NCBI RefSeq assembly: GCF_037975245.1
Contig: NC_092573.1
Span: forward strand, 5,581,501 to 5,645,500
Direction of reading: 5' to 3'
DNA from: Apostichopus japonicus
Lineage: Eukaryota; Echinodermata; Holothuroidea; Aspidochirotida; Stichopodidae
Length of the DNA: 64,000 nucleotides
A program made the position numbers and the translations under genes. Shown here piece by piece: positions 1 through 12,352 of the stretch (position 1 is the stretch's first letter; each line of letters opens with the position of its first letter). Below the pieces are notes generated by a model. The model did not search any database. It was not told the origin of the DNA and saw only the letters and a program-made list of their open reading frames with translations.

Positions 1-1859
1 CTAGTCAAACATTTGCATGAGTGACAAAGAAAAAGCCAATGTGGTATGAAGAACGCTACTCCAGATTTGTTCAAATGATAAATCTCAACAGTTCTCCTTT
101 TAAATGGAAACATCCACATAAAAAACATAAGCCAATATTGTGCATGCTATAGATTTTGAGACTATACACGATTAATATAAATACTTAAGCGTCACTAAGT
201 GTAAGATAGTCCATACGGAGCACCCGTTTGTGCAAATGACGTCATTGTAAAGTAATCCGAAAATTCTCGTCTTCTAAATGAGAGAGATCAGAGTTAAACT
301 AAAATAATTTGTTGTGTTCCGTGTATGCATGTTCATCATTATAAGTTAGTTGCAGTTTGTTGTGTGCTTCCCAACCATGACCTATAGTAGCCACCAAAAT
401 GTCTTCCCTGAAAGAGACAACAAAAAATATATGATCGGGAATTAATCTATTCTAGTTTAAACGCATCCGTACGTTTCAACTTTACTTTCATTAAGTATTA
501 AGCGATCTCAATAGCTATAATAAATATATTTGATTGGTTCCCAATAAATTCGAAGTCAAAATATCTCACGTGAAAATGTGTGAGGTCACCATACAAGCAT
601 TGTCGGTCTTACAGTCATATCTTTCCATAACTCGCCGTCAGAGGCAAATCCAACTAAAGAATTCTGATCAAAGGTATATGTAATATAATACAAGAATTTC
701 AGAAGATATAACTTGATCGTTACGGTAGAAGATGAATAGAGTGTGCCGGGATATTCATAATGGTACGGGAACGTTAGTTTGTTGACCGCTCACAACTAAT
801 TAGTGTAAATACAACATAGCCAATATAAAGCTAAATCCTCTTTTTTCTTTGTTTTTGTCCCAGTTTTTCTTGGCGGCGAAACTTGGGTATTCGTTCAGTT
901 TGCATGATGCTCTCATCCAAACTGTTGTAAAAGGCTTTACTCTTTGTGTTTCTGTTTTTCAGTGATCGGGTTAATCGCATCAAGCTTAGATCAGGCAGGG
1001 TAAGTATACCTTGATGCAGATGATCACGAATGTCGTTACCAGCTTGTGCGTTCATCAGCTATTCATCGAAGTATGCAGGAATTTAACTGCTGTATTGTTA
1101 TTTAAATTAACAGCTAGACTCCCATACGGAAAATGATAAAAGACTGGTGTATCTGATCTATCGATGTACTGTATAGACCCTTCAAATGCAGCCCTGTCTG
1201 TGTACACTGTACGTGGGCTTTCAGTATATAGCCTTTATAAGCAGACGACAACTTAACCACTATACCTGCAATGGGACTGGGGTTGAGAGTGGAACAAGTT
1301 GTTTGTTTGCACAGGCTCTATTTTGGATGGCCATTCTTAAATAGTAACTTCATTTGCACACTTCGGAATGGATTATCTTCTCCACAGTTTTGGTACTGAA
1401 TTATCTTTATGTTAAAACCAATAATATTTATGGACAAATGTTTCTTACCGCGGTTTCCAGTAGAACAATATTATATATCTTATCATTGACAGATAATATA
1501 ACCGTAAAAAATGTCGTTTATTCCACACGAACAAGAATGCTGTTGGAGAATTCAGTCTTAAAGGAACTAAAAACAGGATTTTCGGAACAAAATTCAGGAG
1601 TTTCGGAATATAAATACAAGATTTTCGGAACTAAATACAAGATTTTCGGAGGCTAAATCCAGGATTTTTGGAATTAAATTCAGGATTTTTGTAACTAAAT
1701 ATGGGATGTTCTTGTGTTCTCGGAGTGATTGAATTCATGACGAAACCTGCGTAGATCAACCCTTTAACCAGATAGTGAGGCTCTCTGCCCATTTTGTAAG
1801 TGGATTTGTTTACAAGTTAGATAAGGCCTAGTCTGTTTCGTATATGTATACAGATATTC
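1..1859. other. Gene-free AT-rich DNA
   Basis: No convincing gene is visible. A minus-strand reading frame at 831-1055 would give a 74-residue, very basic peptide, but it has no recognisable domain and no clear splice context, so I do not call it a gene. The right end contains one copy of a dispersed repeat, listed separately. Confidence 0.5.
1574..1795. repeat. Dispersed repeat, copy 1 (GATTTTCGGA-rich)
   Basis: Short tandem phrases built on CAGGATTTTCGGAAC are followed by a tail reading CTCGGAGTGATTG, then AACCTGCGTAGATCAA and GGCTCTCTGCCC. The same order of phrases recurs at 2157-2345, so this is one copy of a repeat family of unknown type. No coding capacity is recognised. Confidence 0.6.
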
Positions 1860-2150
1860 AATGATAAATCTAGTTTGTAAGTGATGTAAACCACAGATAA
1901 TCATAATAAGTTAACTCTAAAAGAGTTCTAATTAGCCACACATTCATATTTAAACATATTATGTAAGTGATGTAATACACATATATATTCATAAATAGAT
2001 TAGCTATGTCAGTTGTTTCAGCCACAAATATTCATAGATAGGCTAAACGTGTTTCGCATGTGTTTTAAGCCACATATATTGAAGCAAATAATCATAGACT
2101 CATCTATTATTGAAGGAATGTAAGCCACAGATATTTATGTTTTTCGTATG
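1860..2150. repeat. Decayed 43-bp satellite monomers (array edge)
   Basis: Several copies of the core phrase TAAGCCACAGATATTCATAG with many substitutions and uneven spacing. They match the monomer of the large arrays to the right, so this looks like the degenerate outer edge of the satellite, separated from the main array by about 1.3 kb. Confidence 0.6.
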
Positions 2151-2156
2151 TATTTG

Positions 2157-2345
2157 CAGGATTTTCGGAACGAAACACAGGATTTTTTTGCGTTCTCGGA
2201 GGCTGATTGGATTCCATAAAGGAAAAAACTACTGGATTTTCGTGCGTTCTCGGAGTGATTGGATTAAAAATGGAACCTACGTAGATCAATGAACTGCTTT
2301 ATGGCAACCCTCTGCCCCGGATAAGGAGGTTCTCTGCCTATACGC
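2157..2345. repeat. Dispersed repeat, copy 2 (GATTTTCGGA-rich)
   Basis: Second copy of the repeat at 1574-1795: CAGGATTTTCGGAACGAAAC, CTCGGAGTGATTGGATT, AACCTACGTAGATCAATG and GGTTCTCTGCC in the same order. The two copies lie on either side of the decayed satellite monomers, which suggests insertion into, or duplication with, satellite DNA. Confidence 0.6.
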
Positions 2346-3485
2346 CTTACGGAACACAAACAATCAAACGGCGCCATTTTGAATTCCCTTGACTTGATAC
2401 TTTCAAGTGATATCTTTATTTCCAACCTAAGTTGTGTCGGATTCCTTTTGTCAATCGTGGTGATCGTCTGGTCTTTTACTTCGCCGGTCCGTGGTAAGTA
2501 ACTAGGGACAGTAAGGGGACCGAGGGGAAGGAAGGAACAGATGAAGAAGAAAAACCGTGAGTACTCTTTTTTATACTAAATGTTACGGATCGTCATACTA
2601 ACAATGGCAGAAGTCGCACTCAAAACAATTTTATCGACGTACATTGAGATCCCATTTGAGACCCAATTTAAATAATTTATTCAACGGATACGACACAAAG
2701 CTTAATGAATTACAAATCCTAACGTAAATTATAAATAATTATTTGTAATTCCACACTAACTACGCATAGTCAAGATAAACCATTTATTCTGTCGATTAAA
2801 AAAGTGTACTTAAAACTCGGACAATTTTAAAATATCTAATTAAAGTGGGAAAGTAAACAAATGTAATCGATACAAAACGGGCTTTTAATTACTTAATTCC
2901 ATATCCATTACAAATCCCAACAACTTATCTCGCTGATAAGTGGATCAACTTAAACCAGCGGTTATAAGATATCAGACATTTCATTCTCCTTTAAGGGAAC
3001 ACAATATTTAGCCCATGCCTCTACGTTCTCTCCACGTTCTTCAAATTTGAAGACCACGAAATTATCCATTTTCTTAATTTGCCTCGTATCTCACTTGCAT
3101 CTTCAACGCTGATGGCGAAAAGAACAAATTTAGGATTTTGCTGTACACCACTTTTCAGTTTTGTCTTTACAGCAAGCGCACGTTTGTAATGAATTTGTTC
3201 TGAGAAAATTATTATGAAGCTGAAGGCGCTTCTATTGCATTACACTTGTATTTAAAGTTCAGTAATAAATTTTGCTTTCAAATATTTTATTCATTAAAAG
3301 ATCTAGTTTTCAGCGAAAAAGGTACATACTTTTGCTTCCATGAAAGTATGTCGCTTGAATACAGTAAGTTATCTAATTTTCACAACAGTGTTTTACGCTT
3401 GTCACAAGTTGTTTGTAGTTATTTAAAAAATGTAGGCTTAATCTGCTCTATTACTGTAGTGTATATATTTAGAGATACAACTATT
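2346..3485. other. Unassigned AT-rich DNA
   Basis: No gene is supported. A stretch near 2400-2495 could encode a hydrophobic segment followed by GTAAGT, but it has no start codon in frame, so a signal-peptide exon is not called. The last 100 bases begin to resemble the neighbouring 43-bp satellite. Confidence 0.4.
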
Positions 3486-5160
3486 TTGTGCGTATTGTAG
3501 GCCACAGCTATACATATATACAGCTGTTATGTTAGTGTTGTAAGCCACAGATATTCATAGATACAGCTGTTATGTTAGTGTTTTAGGCCACATGTATTCA
3601 TAGATACAGCTGTTATATAAGTGTTGTAGGCCACATATATTCATAGATAAAGCTGTTTTGTTAGTGTTGTAGGCCACATAAATTCATAGATACAGCTGTT
3701 TTGTTAGTGTTGTAGGCCACATATATTCATAGATACAGCTGTTTGTTAGTGTTGTAGGCTTCATATATTCATAGATACAGCTGTTTTGTTAGTTTTGTAG
3801 GCCACAGCTATACATATATAGAGCTGTTATGTTAGTGTTGTAGGCCACATATATTCATAGATACAGCTGTTATATTAGTGTTGTAGGCAACAGCTATACA
3901 TATATACATATATACATATGTTATGTTAGTGATGTAGGCCACATATATTAATAGATACAGTTGTTATGATAGTGTTGTAGGCCACATAAATTCATATATA
4001 CAGCTGTTTTGTTAGTGTTGTAGGCCACATATATTCATAGATACAGCTGTTTGTTAGTGTTGTAGGCCACATATATTCATAGATACAGCTGTTTTGTTAG
4101 TTTTGTAGGCCACAGCTATACATATATACAGCTGTTATGTTAGTGTGGTAGGCCACATATATTCATAGATACAGCTGTTATATTAGTGTTGTGGGCAACA
4201 GCTATACATGTATACATCTGTTATGTTAGTGATGTAGGCCACATATATTTATAGATAGTTGTTATGATAGTGTTGTAGGCCACATAAATTCATATATACA
4301 GCTGTTTTGTTAGTGTTGTAGGCCACATATATTCATAGATACAGCTGTTTGTTAGTGTTGTAGGCTTCATATATTCATAGATACAGCTGTTTTGTTAGTT
4401 TTGTAGGCCACAGCTATACATATATACAGCTGTTTTGTTAGTGTTGTAGGCCACATATATTCATAGATACAGCTGTTATGTTATTGTTGTAGGCAACAGC
4501 TATACATATATACATCTGTTATGTTAGTGATGTAGGCCACATATATTTATAGATACAGTTGTTATAATAGTGTTGTAGGCCACATAAATTCATATATACA
4601 GCTGTTTTGTTAGTGTTGTAGGCCACATATATTCATAGATACAGCTGTTTGTTAGTGTTGTAGGCCACATATATTCATAGATACAGCTGTTTTGTTAGTT
4701 TTGTAGGCCACAGCTATACATATATACAGCTGTTATGTTAGTGTTGTAGGCCACATATATTCATAGATACAGCTGTTATATTAGTGTTGTAGGCAACAGC
4801 TATACATGTATACATCTGTTATGTTAGTGATGTAGGCCACATATATTTATAGATAGTTGTTATGATAGTGTTGTAGGCCACATAAATTCATATATACAGC
4901 TGTTTTGTTAGTGTTGTAGGCCACATATATTCATAGATACAGCTGTTTTGTTAGTTTTGTAGGCCACAGCTATACATATATACAGCTGTTTTGTTAGTGT
5001 TGTAGGCCACATATATTCATAGATACAGCTGTTATGTTATTGTTGTAGGCAACAGCTATACATATATAGAGCTGTTATGTTAGTGTTTTAGGCCACATAT
5101 ATTTATAGATACAGCTGTTATGTTAGTGTTGTAGACCATATATCCATAGATACATCTGAA
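3486..5160. repeat. 43-bp satellite array, type A, with 7-monomer higher-order repeat
   Basis: The monomer is about 43 bp, with core GTTGTAGGCCACATATATTC followed by ATAGATACAGCTGTT. Monomer variants recur in a fixed order: a diagnostic TTGTTATGAT or TTGTTATAAT variant starts at 3961, 4259, 4559 and 4857. That gives a higher-order period of 298-300 bp, or seven monomers. Other variants (GGCTTCATATATTC, GGCAACAGCTATAC, CATAAATTCATATATAC) keep their place in each block. CAGCTG is present in most monomers. Confidence 0.9.
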
Positions 5161-6058
5161 ATGTATCTTGTAAGCTACCGATATGCATAGATAAAAATAT
5201 GTAATTGAATTAAGCAATAGATGTTCACAAGTTATCTAGTAAAAAGTTGTATGCAACATGTATTTCATAGATTAATCTGCTATGTACGTAAGAATTTAAA
5301 GCCGCAACTATTCATAGTTTAATCCTATTCGTAAGTATTCTAAGCCACATATATTCATAGTTATCCTATTCGTAAGTATTCTAAGCCACAGATATTAATT
5401 AATTAATCATATTCGTAAGTATTCTAAGCCACAGAAATTCATAGTTTAATACTTACGAATTGTAAGCCCTAGATATTCATATCTTAATACTATTCCTAAG
5501 TAATCTAAGCCACAGATATTCATAACTTAAGCCTATTCGTGGGTATTGTAAGCCATTGATATTCATAGCTTAAGCCTATTCGTAAATATTCTAAGCCACA
5601 TATATTTATAGTTTAATCCTATTCGTAAGTATTCTAAGCCACAGACATTCATAGTTTAGTCCTTCTGTAAGTATTCTAAGCCACAGATATACATAGTTTA
5701 ATCCTATTCATAAGTATCTGAAGCCTTATATTTCCATATTAATACTATTTGTAAGTATTCTAAGCCACATACATTCATAGTTTAATGATATTTGTAAGTA
5801 TTCTTAGTAACAGATATTCATAGATTAATACTATTCTTAAGTATTCTAAGCCACAGATATTCATAGTTTAGTCCTACTGTAAGTATTCTTAGCTACAGAT
5901 ATACATAGTTTAATCCTATTCATAAGTATCTGAAGCCTCATATTCCCATAGATTAATACTAAGATATTCGTAAGTATTTTAAGTCACAGATATTCATAGA
6001 TTAATACTATTCTTAAGTATTCTAAGCCACATATATTCATAGCTTAAGCCTATTCGTT
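5161..6058. repeat. 43-bp satellite array, type B, first segment
   Basis: The monomer is about 43 bp, with core TAAGCCACAGATATTCATAG followed by TTTAATCCTATTCGTAAGTATTC. It shares the GCCACA..ATTCATAG core with the type-A array, so the two are diverged branches of one family. Monomers here are more divergent than those at 10,690-11,300. The array is cut at its right edge by the LINE insertion. Confidence 0.88.
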
Positions 6059-6068
6059 AGATATTCAT

Positions 6069-8960
6069 CTCATCTCATCTGTCTTCTTCTTGCCTCCACA
6101 GAGCGTCTCCATTCATCTCGGTCGGCAGCTGCGTCTTTGGCCTCATTCCAGGATCTCCAACCAGCCCTCTCCCTCTCTTTGTCTACTGTCGTCGATCCTG
6201 CGCCATATTGTTTTTGGTCGCACTCTCCTGAGGCATTTTTTATTAATATATCGCTTTTCTTTACATCCACCTTATTCATTTTCAGGTCTCGCATCCATAT
6301 AGTAGGACCGGTAGTACCAGTGTTTTGTATAGCCTTGTTTGTGTTCTTCTACTGATGCTTTTGGAGACCCAAATCTTTTGTAGACGTATCAGTGCACCCC
6401 TGGCTTTCCCAATTCTGTTGGGAATGTCTTCCATTCCGCCACCATCTTTTGTCATTGTCGCACCCAAGTATACAAATCTAACCACCTCCAGTAACTCTTC
6501 CTGACCAATGTAAAACGTTCCTGGTTTCTAGTGTTTATACGCATCACTTTGGTCTTCTGTTTTATTAATTTCAAGACCCACTCGGCTTGCCTCATCAGCT
6601 AGCAAATTTGATTTTAATTGCACCGTCCTGTTGCTTGGTTGATGACATGAGGGTAATGTCATCTGCAAATTCAATGTCATCCAGTTGTTTTAGTAAATTT
6701 CCATCTGATTCCATTTTCACCGTTCAAAGTTGCCTTTCTCATAACCCAGTCCATCACTGTAAGGAATAAGAAGCCTGACATACTGCGCCCTCGTTTGACT
6801 CCAGTCTTTATGTCAAACCACTCTGATTTCTCACCATTTTCCACTACTGCACATTGGAAGTCTTCATAAAAGGCTTTCACAATTTTAAACATCTTTGTTG
6901 GTATTCCATATTTTCTCAAAATTAACCAGAGGCTCTCGCGGTGTATAGAGTCGAAAGCCTTTGAAAGTAATTGAAGTTTAGATACAGTGCTGCCTGCCAT
7001 TCGTTAGATTGCTCAATAATATTCCAGAGGATAAAAATCTGTTCAGTTGTCCCTCTGCCCTTTCTAAATCCTGCTTGTTCCTTTCTCAGTTTGTGGTCAA
7101 TACCGTTCCTAATTCTATTTATCACAATTTTACTAAGAATTTTACTTGTGACAGACAGCAATGTTATTCCACGCCAATTTTTGCACTCTTTGAGGTTTCC
7201 TTTCTTTGGTAATTAAATGATGAGCCCTCTCTTCCAGTTTGTTGGCATTTTCTCGGCTCTCCAAATCTTTCAAGCAGTTGCTTGATTTTAATTGCAGTTA
7301 ACTCTTTATCTGCTTTCAAAAGTTCGGCTGTGAGCATATCTACACCCGGGGCTTTGCCGTGTTTTAGGTGCTGTAATGCATTATGTATTTCATATAGGCT
7401 TGGTTCCTTGATATCAATTTCCTCTATTTGGATAATTGTCCTCATCGTCTACAGTTAGTGGATTCATTGGTTCCGGTCTATTTAAAATATCAGTGAAGTA
7501 CTCTGTCCATCTTTCCATTACTTCGTCCATACTGCTGACTAGGTGTCCGTCTTTATTCATAATGGAAACACACTCTCTTGGCTTTTCATTACCAAGGGTC
7601 TTTGTAAGTCTGTATTATGCTTGCATATTCTGACTGGATGCAGCGTTTTCAGCTTCTTTTGACCCAATGCCTCGTGGCGGCTCTAATAAATATCTTCACT
7701 TCTCTGTCTTTCTTTTTATAGTCGTCTTTTAATCTTCTCTTTATTGTCTCTGATCTAGTACCGAGAATTCTGTTATTTAAATCAGTTCTTTGTGCAATCA
7801 TTTCCCATGTCTCTTTACGTATCCATGGTTTCTTCCTCTTCCTCTGTTTGCCTAGAATCTGCTCAGCTGCCTCCGTGTACACTCTCTCTATTCGTTTGCA
7901 CGCTTTCTCAATTGTGTCCATATCATTTTCAATATTTTCGCACCCTTCTACTTCATCTCCCAGTACGTGGTACATGTTCCTCACGGTTGTAATGAATTCT
8001 GCCCTCACTGCATGATTTCGCAGTCTGTCGGTATCATATCTAGCACGCACGTTTTATGTTCTCTTCACTACCTTTTTTAGCTTTAACTTAATTGTGGTAC
8101 ACAGTAGGTAGTGGTCGCTTCCAACATCCGCTGACCTCAATACCCTAGAACTAAGCTTCTAAATCTCCTGTTAATCAACACATGGTCAATCTGATTAAAT
8201 GTTCTCTCATCTGGTGACACCCACGTGGCCTTGTGAATTCTCTTATGGGGAAATAGTGTTCTGTGATCACAAGTTTGTTGAAATCGCACAAGCTGCATAG
8301 ACGTTCTCCATTATCATTTCTTGTGCCAAATCCATGGCCACCTATTACCCTATCGTATTGGTTATTCTGGTCTCCAACTTTTGCATTCATATCGCCTGTT
8401 ACAGCCAGCATGTCATGTTTGTGTATTTGATCTGACACAACCTGAAATGTTGTATAGAATTCGTCTTTTGTTACATCATCTGCAGTTTCAGTGGGCGCAT
8501 AGACTTAGACCGTCCACATCTTGATGTGTTTGGAGAAAAATCTGGCTTTGATGATTCTATTGCACCCAGGTGTCTAGTCGATTAAAGAATACAGCACTGT
8601 TTTGCCACTTGCAAGTCGCAACTTTCCTTGTCCAGTCCAATGACTTTCACTGATTCCTAAAATTTGAATATGCTTCGAATTCATCTCTTTCGCTACCTGG
8701 GCTATATTGCCACTCATTGATATAATGTTCTGACATTCCAGTTTCCAATTCTCATCTTCTCTTTTGGGTCCACTAGTGACCTAGTCGGCAAAGGAGCGTC
8801 CTCTCGGCTTTGGCTCAGATGCGTCATATCTTCTCTCTCAGCGAGAGCTGCCACCGTGTCCCAAATATTGAATAAATTTGCTCTGTTAAAGGTTTCTGTA
8901 GCAAGTGTGTTTTTTACAGGGTGGGGTTGCTAGCCCTACGCCCAACCATCCTTCTTTTGC
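6069..8960 (-). mobile_element. RTE-clade non-LTR retrotransposon, nearly full length but inactive
   Basis: On the minus strand, 5' to 3', there is an apurinic-type endonuclease domain (RIGNWNVRTL near 8730, GISESHWTG near 8660, VYAPT near 8500, GDMNAKVG near 8385), a linker region at 8050-7649, and a reverse transcriptase. RT motifs include EQAGFRKGRGTTEQI (about 7080), KAFDSIHRESLW (about 6950), GVKRG (about 6800) and FADD (6653-6664). A C-terminal RFVYLGATM..LPVLLYGCET block lies at 6485-6282 and a basic DRDEWRR end near 6100. Frameshifts and stops break the frame repeatedly, for example between EQSNEWQAALYLNF and SKAFD near 6970. The 3' end is a short (GATGA)n tail, as RTE elements often have. 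AGATATTCAT at 6059-6068 and 8961-8970 flanks it as a likely 10-bp target duplication, although that word is also common in the host satellite. Confidence 0.88.
6282..8840 (-). pseudogene. Broken endonuclease/reverse transcriptase reading frame
   Basis: This is the coding part of the RTE element: endonuclease, then reverse transcriptase. The polyprotein is split over several frames. The catalytic FADD box is intact, but in-frame stops follow NWNVRTLYQ in the endonuclease and the RT block is frameshifted, so no functional protein is expected. Clade assignment rests on similarity in style to the SR2 and BovB groups of RTE; a phylogeny was not run. Confidence 0.85.
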
Positions 8961-9560
8961 AGATATTCATAGTTCAATAATATTCGTAAGTATTCTAAGC
9001 CACATATATCTATAGATTAATACTATTCGTAAGTATTCTAACTAAGCCACAGATATTGATAGTTTGAGTCCAACAGTAAGTATTCTAAGCCCATATATTC
9101 ATAGTTTAATCCTATTCGTGGGTATTCTAAGCCCACATAAATTAATACCTTAATCATATTTGTAAGTATTCTAAGCTAGAGATATTTATAGTTTAATACT
9201 ATTCCTTAGTAATCTAAGCGAGAGTTATTCATAGATTAATCATTTTCCTAAGTATTTTAAGCCACAGACATTCATAGTTTAGTCCTACTGTTAGTATTCT
9301 AAGCCGCAGATACTCATAGTTTAATCATATTCGTAAGTATTCTAAGTTCACAGATATTCATAGATTAATCATATTCGTAAGTATTCTAAGCCGCAGATAC
9401 TCATAGGTTAGTACTTCTGCAAGTATTCTTAGCCAGAGTTATACATAGTTTAATCCTATTCTTAAGTATGTTAAGCCTCATATTTTCATAGATTAATACT
9501 ATTTTTTATTATTCTAAGCAACATATATTCAGAGTTTAATTCTATTCGTAAGTATTCTAA

Positions 9561-10732
9561 GCCAACGTATACATAGTTTAATCCTTTTTGTAAGTATTCT
9601 AAGCCACATATATTCATAGCGTAAGCCTATTCGTAAATATTTTAAGCCACAGATATTCATAGTTTAGTCCTACTTTAAGTATTCTAAGCCACATATATTA
9701 ATAGATTAATAATATTCGTAAGTATTCTAAGCCACAGATATTCATAGCTAAAGCCTATTCGTAAATATTCTAAGCCACAGATATTCATAGTTTAGTCCTA
9801 CTTTAAGTATTCTAAGCCACATATATTAATAGATTAATAATATTCGTAAGTATTCTAAGCCACAGATAATGATATTGTAGTCCTACTGTAAGTCTTCTAA
9901 GCCACAGAAATTTATAGTTTAATAGTATTAATAAGTATTCTAAGCCAGATGTTTTCATAAATTAATTCTCTTCGTAAGTATTCTAAGCCACACATATTCA
10001 TAGATTAATCCTATTAGTATTGTAGGCCACATGTATTCATAGATACGGCTGTTATGTTAGTGTTTAGATATTCATAGTTTTATCTTATTCGTAAGTATTC
10101 TAAGCCACAGATTTCCATAGATTAATCCTATTCGTAAATATTCTAAGCCAACGTATACATAGTTTAATCCTTTTTGTAAGTATTCTAAGCCACATATATT
10201 CATAGCGTAAGCCTATTCGTAAATATTCTAAGCCACAGATATTCATAGTTTAGTCCTACTTTAAGTATTCTAAGCCACATATATTAATAGATTAATAATA
10301 TTCGTAAGTATTCTAAGCCACAGATATTCATAGCTAAAGCCTATTCGTAAATATTCTAAGCCACAGATATTCATAGTTTAGTCCTACTTTAAGTATTCTA
10401 AGCCACATATATTAATAGATTAAAAATATTCGTAAGTATTCTAAGCCACAGATAATGATATTGTAGTCCTACTGTAAGTCTTCTAAGCCACAGAAATTTA
10501 TAGTTTAATAGTATTAATAAGTATTCTAAGCCAGATGTTTTCATAAATTAATTCTCTTCGTAAGTATTCTAAGCCACACATATTCATAGATTAATCCTAT
10601 TAGTATTGTAGGCCACATGTATTCATAGATACGGCTGTTATGTTAGTGTTTAGATATTCATAGTTTTATCTTATTCGTAAGTATTCTAAGCCACATATAT
10701 TCATAGTTTAATCCTATTCGTAAGTATTCCAA
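9561..10732. repeat. 586-bp tandem duplication inside the satellite
   Basis: The block starting GCCAACGTATACATAGTTTA at 9561 restarts at 10,147. The word ATACGGCTG recurs at 10,043 and 10,629, giving the same 586-bp offset. Monomer order and private variants are conserved between copies with very few differences, so this is a recent unequal-exchange product of about thirteen to fourteen monomers. Confidence 0.85.
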
Positions 10733-11320
10733 GCCACAGATATTCATAGTTTAATGCTATTCTTAAATATTCTAAGCCACAGATATTCATAGACTAATCA
10801 TATTCGTAAGTATTCTAAGCCACATATATTCATAGTTTAATCCTATTCGTAAGTATTCCAAACCACAGATATTCATAGTTTAATGCTATTCTTAAATATT
10901 CTAAGCCACAGATATTCATAGACTAATCATATTCGTAAGTATTCTAAGCCACAGATATTCATAGTTTAATCCTATTCGTAAGTATTCCAAGCCACAGATA
11001 TTCATAGTTTAATGCTATTCTTAAATATTCTAAGCCACAGATATTCATAGACTAATCATATTCGTAAGTATTCTAAGCCACATATATTCATAGTTTAATC
11101 CTATTCGTAAGTATTCCAAGCCACAGATATTCATAGTTTAATGCTATTCTTAAATATTCTAAGCCACAGATATTCATAGACTAATCATATTCGTAAGTAT
11201 TCTAAGCCACATATATTCATAGTTTAATCCTATTCGTAAGTATTCCAAGCCACAGATATTCATAGTTTAATGCTATTCTTAAATATTCTAAGCCACAGAT
11301 ATTCATAGAATAATCATATT
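10690..11320. repeat. Three-monomer higher-order repeat (about 128-130 bp)
   Basis: A trimer repeats about five times. Its monomers carry ATCCTATTCGTAAGTATTCC, ATGCTATTCTTAAATATTC and GACTAATCATATTCGTAAG in that order. Copies are almost identical, the most homogeneous part of the satellite, while outer monomers are decayed. Confidence 0.85.
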
Positions 11321-11395
11321 ATTAAGTATTCTAAGCCACAGATATTCATAGTTTAATCATATTTTTTAGTATTCTTAGCCACAGATATTCATAAG

Positions 11396-11450
11396 TAGAT
11401 AGATAGATATTTATTCAGCCAATCATATTTAAATACAATGGAAATTGGTA
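11396..11450 (-). mobile_element. Short GATA-tailed LINE 3' end fragment
   Basis: Read on the minus strand this is GGCTGAATAAATATCTATC with a short TATC tail, interrupting the satellite. The same GAATAAATATCTATC ending is seen at the LINE fragment near 57,270, so this is probably a very short 5'-truncated copy of that or a related LINE. Confidence 0.5.
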
Positions 11451-12352
11451 AACTAGCTATGTAACTATTGTAAGCCACACATATTCATGAATAAGTTCAC
11501 TATGTTAGCATTCTAAGCGACAGATATACAGTATTTAATCATATTCTTAAGTATTCTAAGCCACAGATATTGATACTTTAATCCTATTTGTAAGTATTCT
11601 AAGACACAGATATTGATACTTTAATCCTATTTGTAAGTATTCTAAGCCACAGATATTCATAGTTTAATCATATTCTTGCGTACTCTAAGCAACAGATATT
11701 CATAGTTTAATCCTATTCATAAGTATTCTATGCCACAGATATTCATAGATTAATCATATTCGTCAGTATTCTAAGCCACAGATATACATAGTTTAGTACT
11801 ACTGGAAGTATTCTAAGCCATGGATATACATAGTTTAATCCTATTCTTAAGTATCTTAAGCCTCATATTTTAATAGATTAACACTATTTTTTAGTATTCT
11901 AAGCCACATATATATTCATAGGTAAATTAGCTATGTTACTATTGTAAGCCACATATATTCATGAATAACTTGACTATGGTAGTATTTTAAGCGACAGATA
12001 TTAAATTATTATATTTGTAAGTAGTGTAAGCGACTGATATATATATATATAGTTTAATACAATTCATAAGTATTCTAAGCCACAGATATTAATAGATTGA
12101 TATTATTCGTAAGTATTCTAAGCCACAGATATTCATAGTTTAATCATATTCATAAGTATATTAATAGATTGATATTATTCGTAAGTATTCTAAGCCACAG
12201 ATATTCATAGTTTAATCATATTCATAAGTATATTAGCCACAGATATTCATAGTTTAACCCTATTCGTAAGTATTCTAAGCCACAGACATAGTTTAATCCT
12301 ATTCGTTAGTATTCTAAGCTAGAGATATTCATAAGTTAATTAGCTATGTAAC

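Larger units (their letters stand above)
8961..12352. repeat. 43-bp satellite array, type B, main segment
   Basis: This continues the type-B monomer (TAAGCCACAGATATTCATAG..CCTATTCGTAAGTATTC). It contains a 586-bp tandem duplication and a three-monomer higher-order array, listed separately. Type-A monomers (GTAGGCCACATGTATTCATA..GATACGGCTGTTATGTTAG) are embedded near 10,015-10,065 and 10,600-10,650. A minority variant, AGCTATGTAACTATTGTAAG, occurs at 11,455-11,474 and is also the target sequence of the hAT-like insertion that ends this segment. Confidence 0.9.

Noticed and set aside
831-1055. Small basic minus-strand protein
   Set aside because: No domain, splice context or homologue visible; length is within chance for AT-rich DNA.
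2400-2495. Possible signal-peptide exon ending in GTAAGT
   Set aside because: Hydrophobic stretch is present but no ATG is in frame and no following exon can be found.
3486-12352. CRISPR-like array
   Set aside because: Regular 43-bp periodicity has no unique spacers; it is a eukaryotic tandem satellite.
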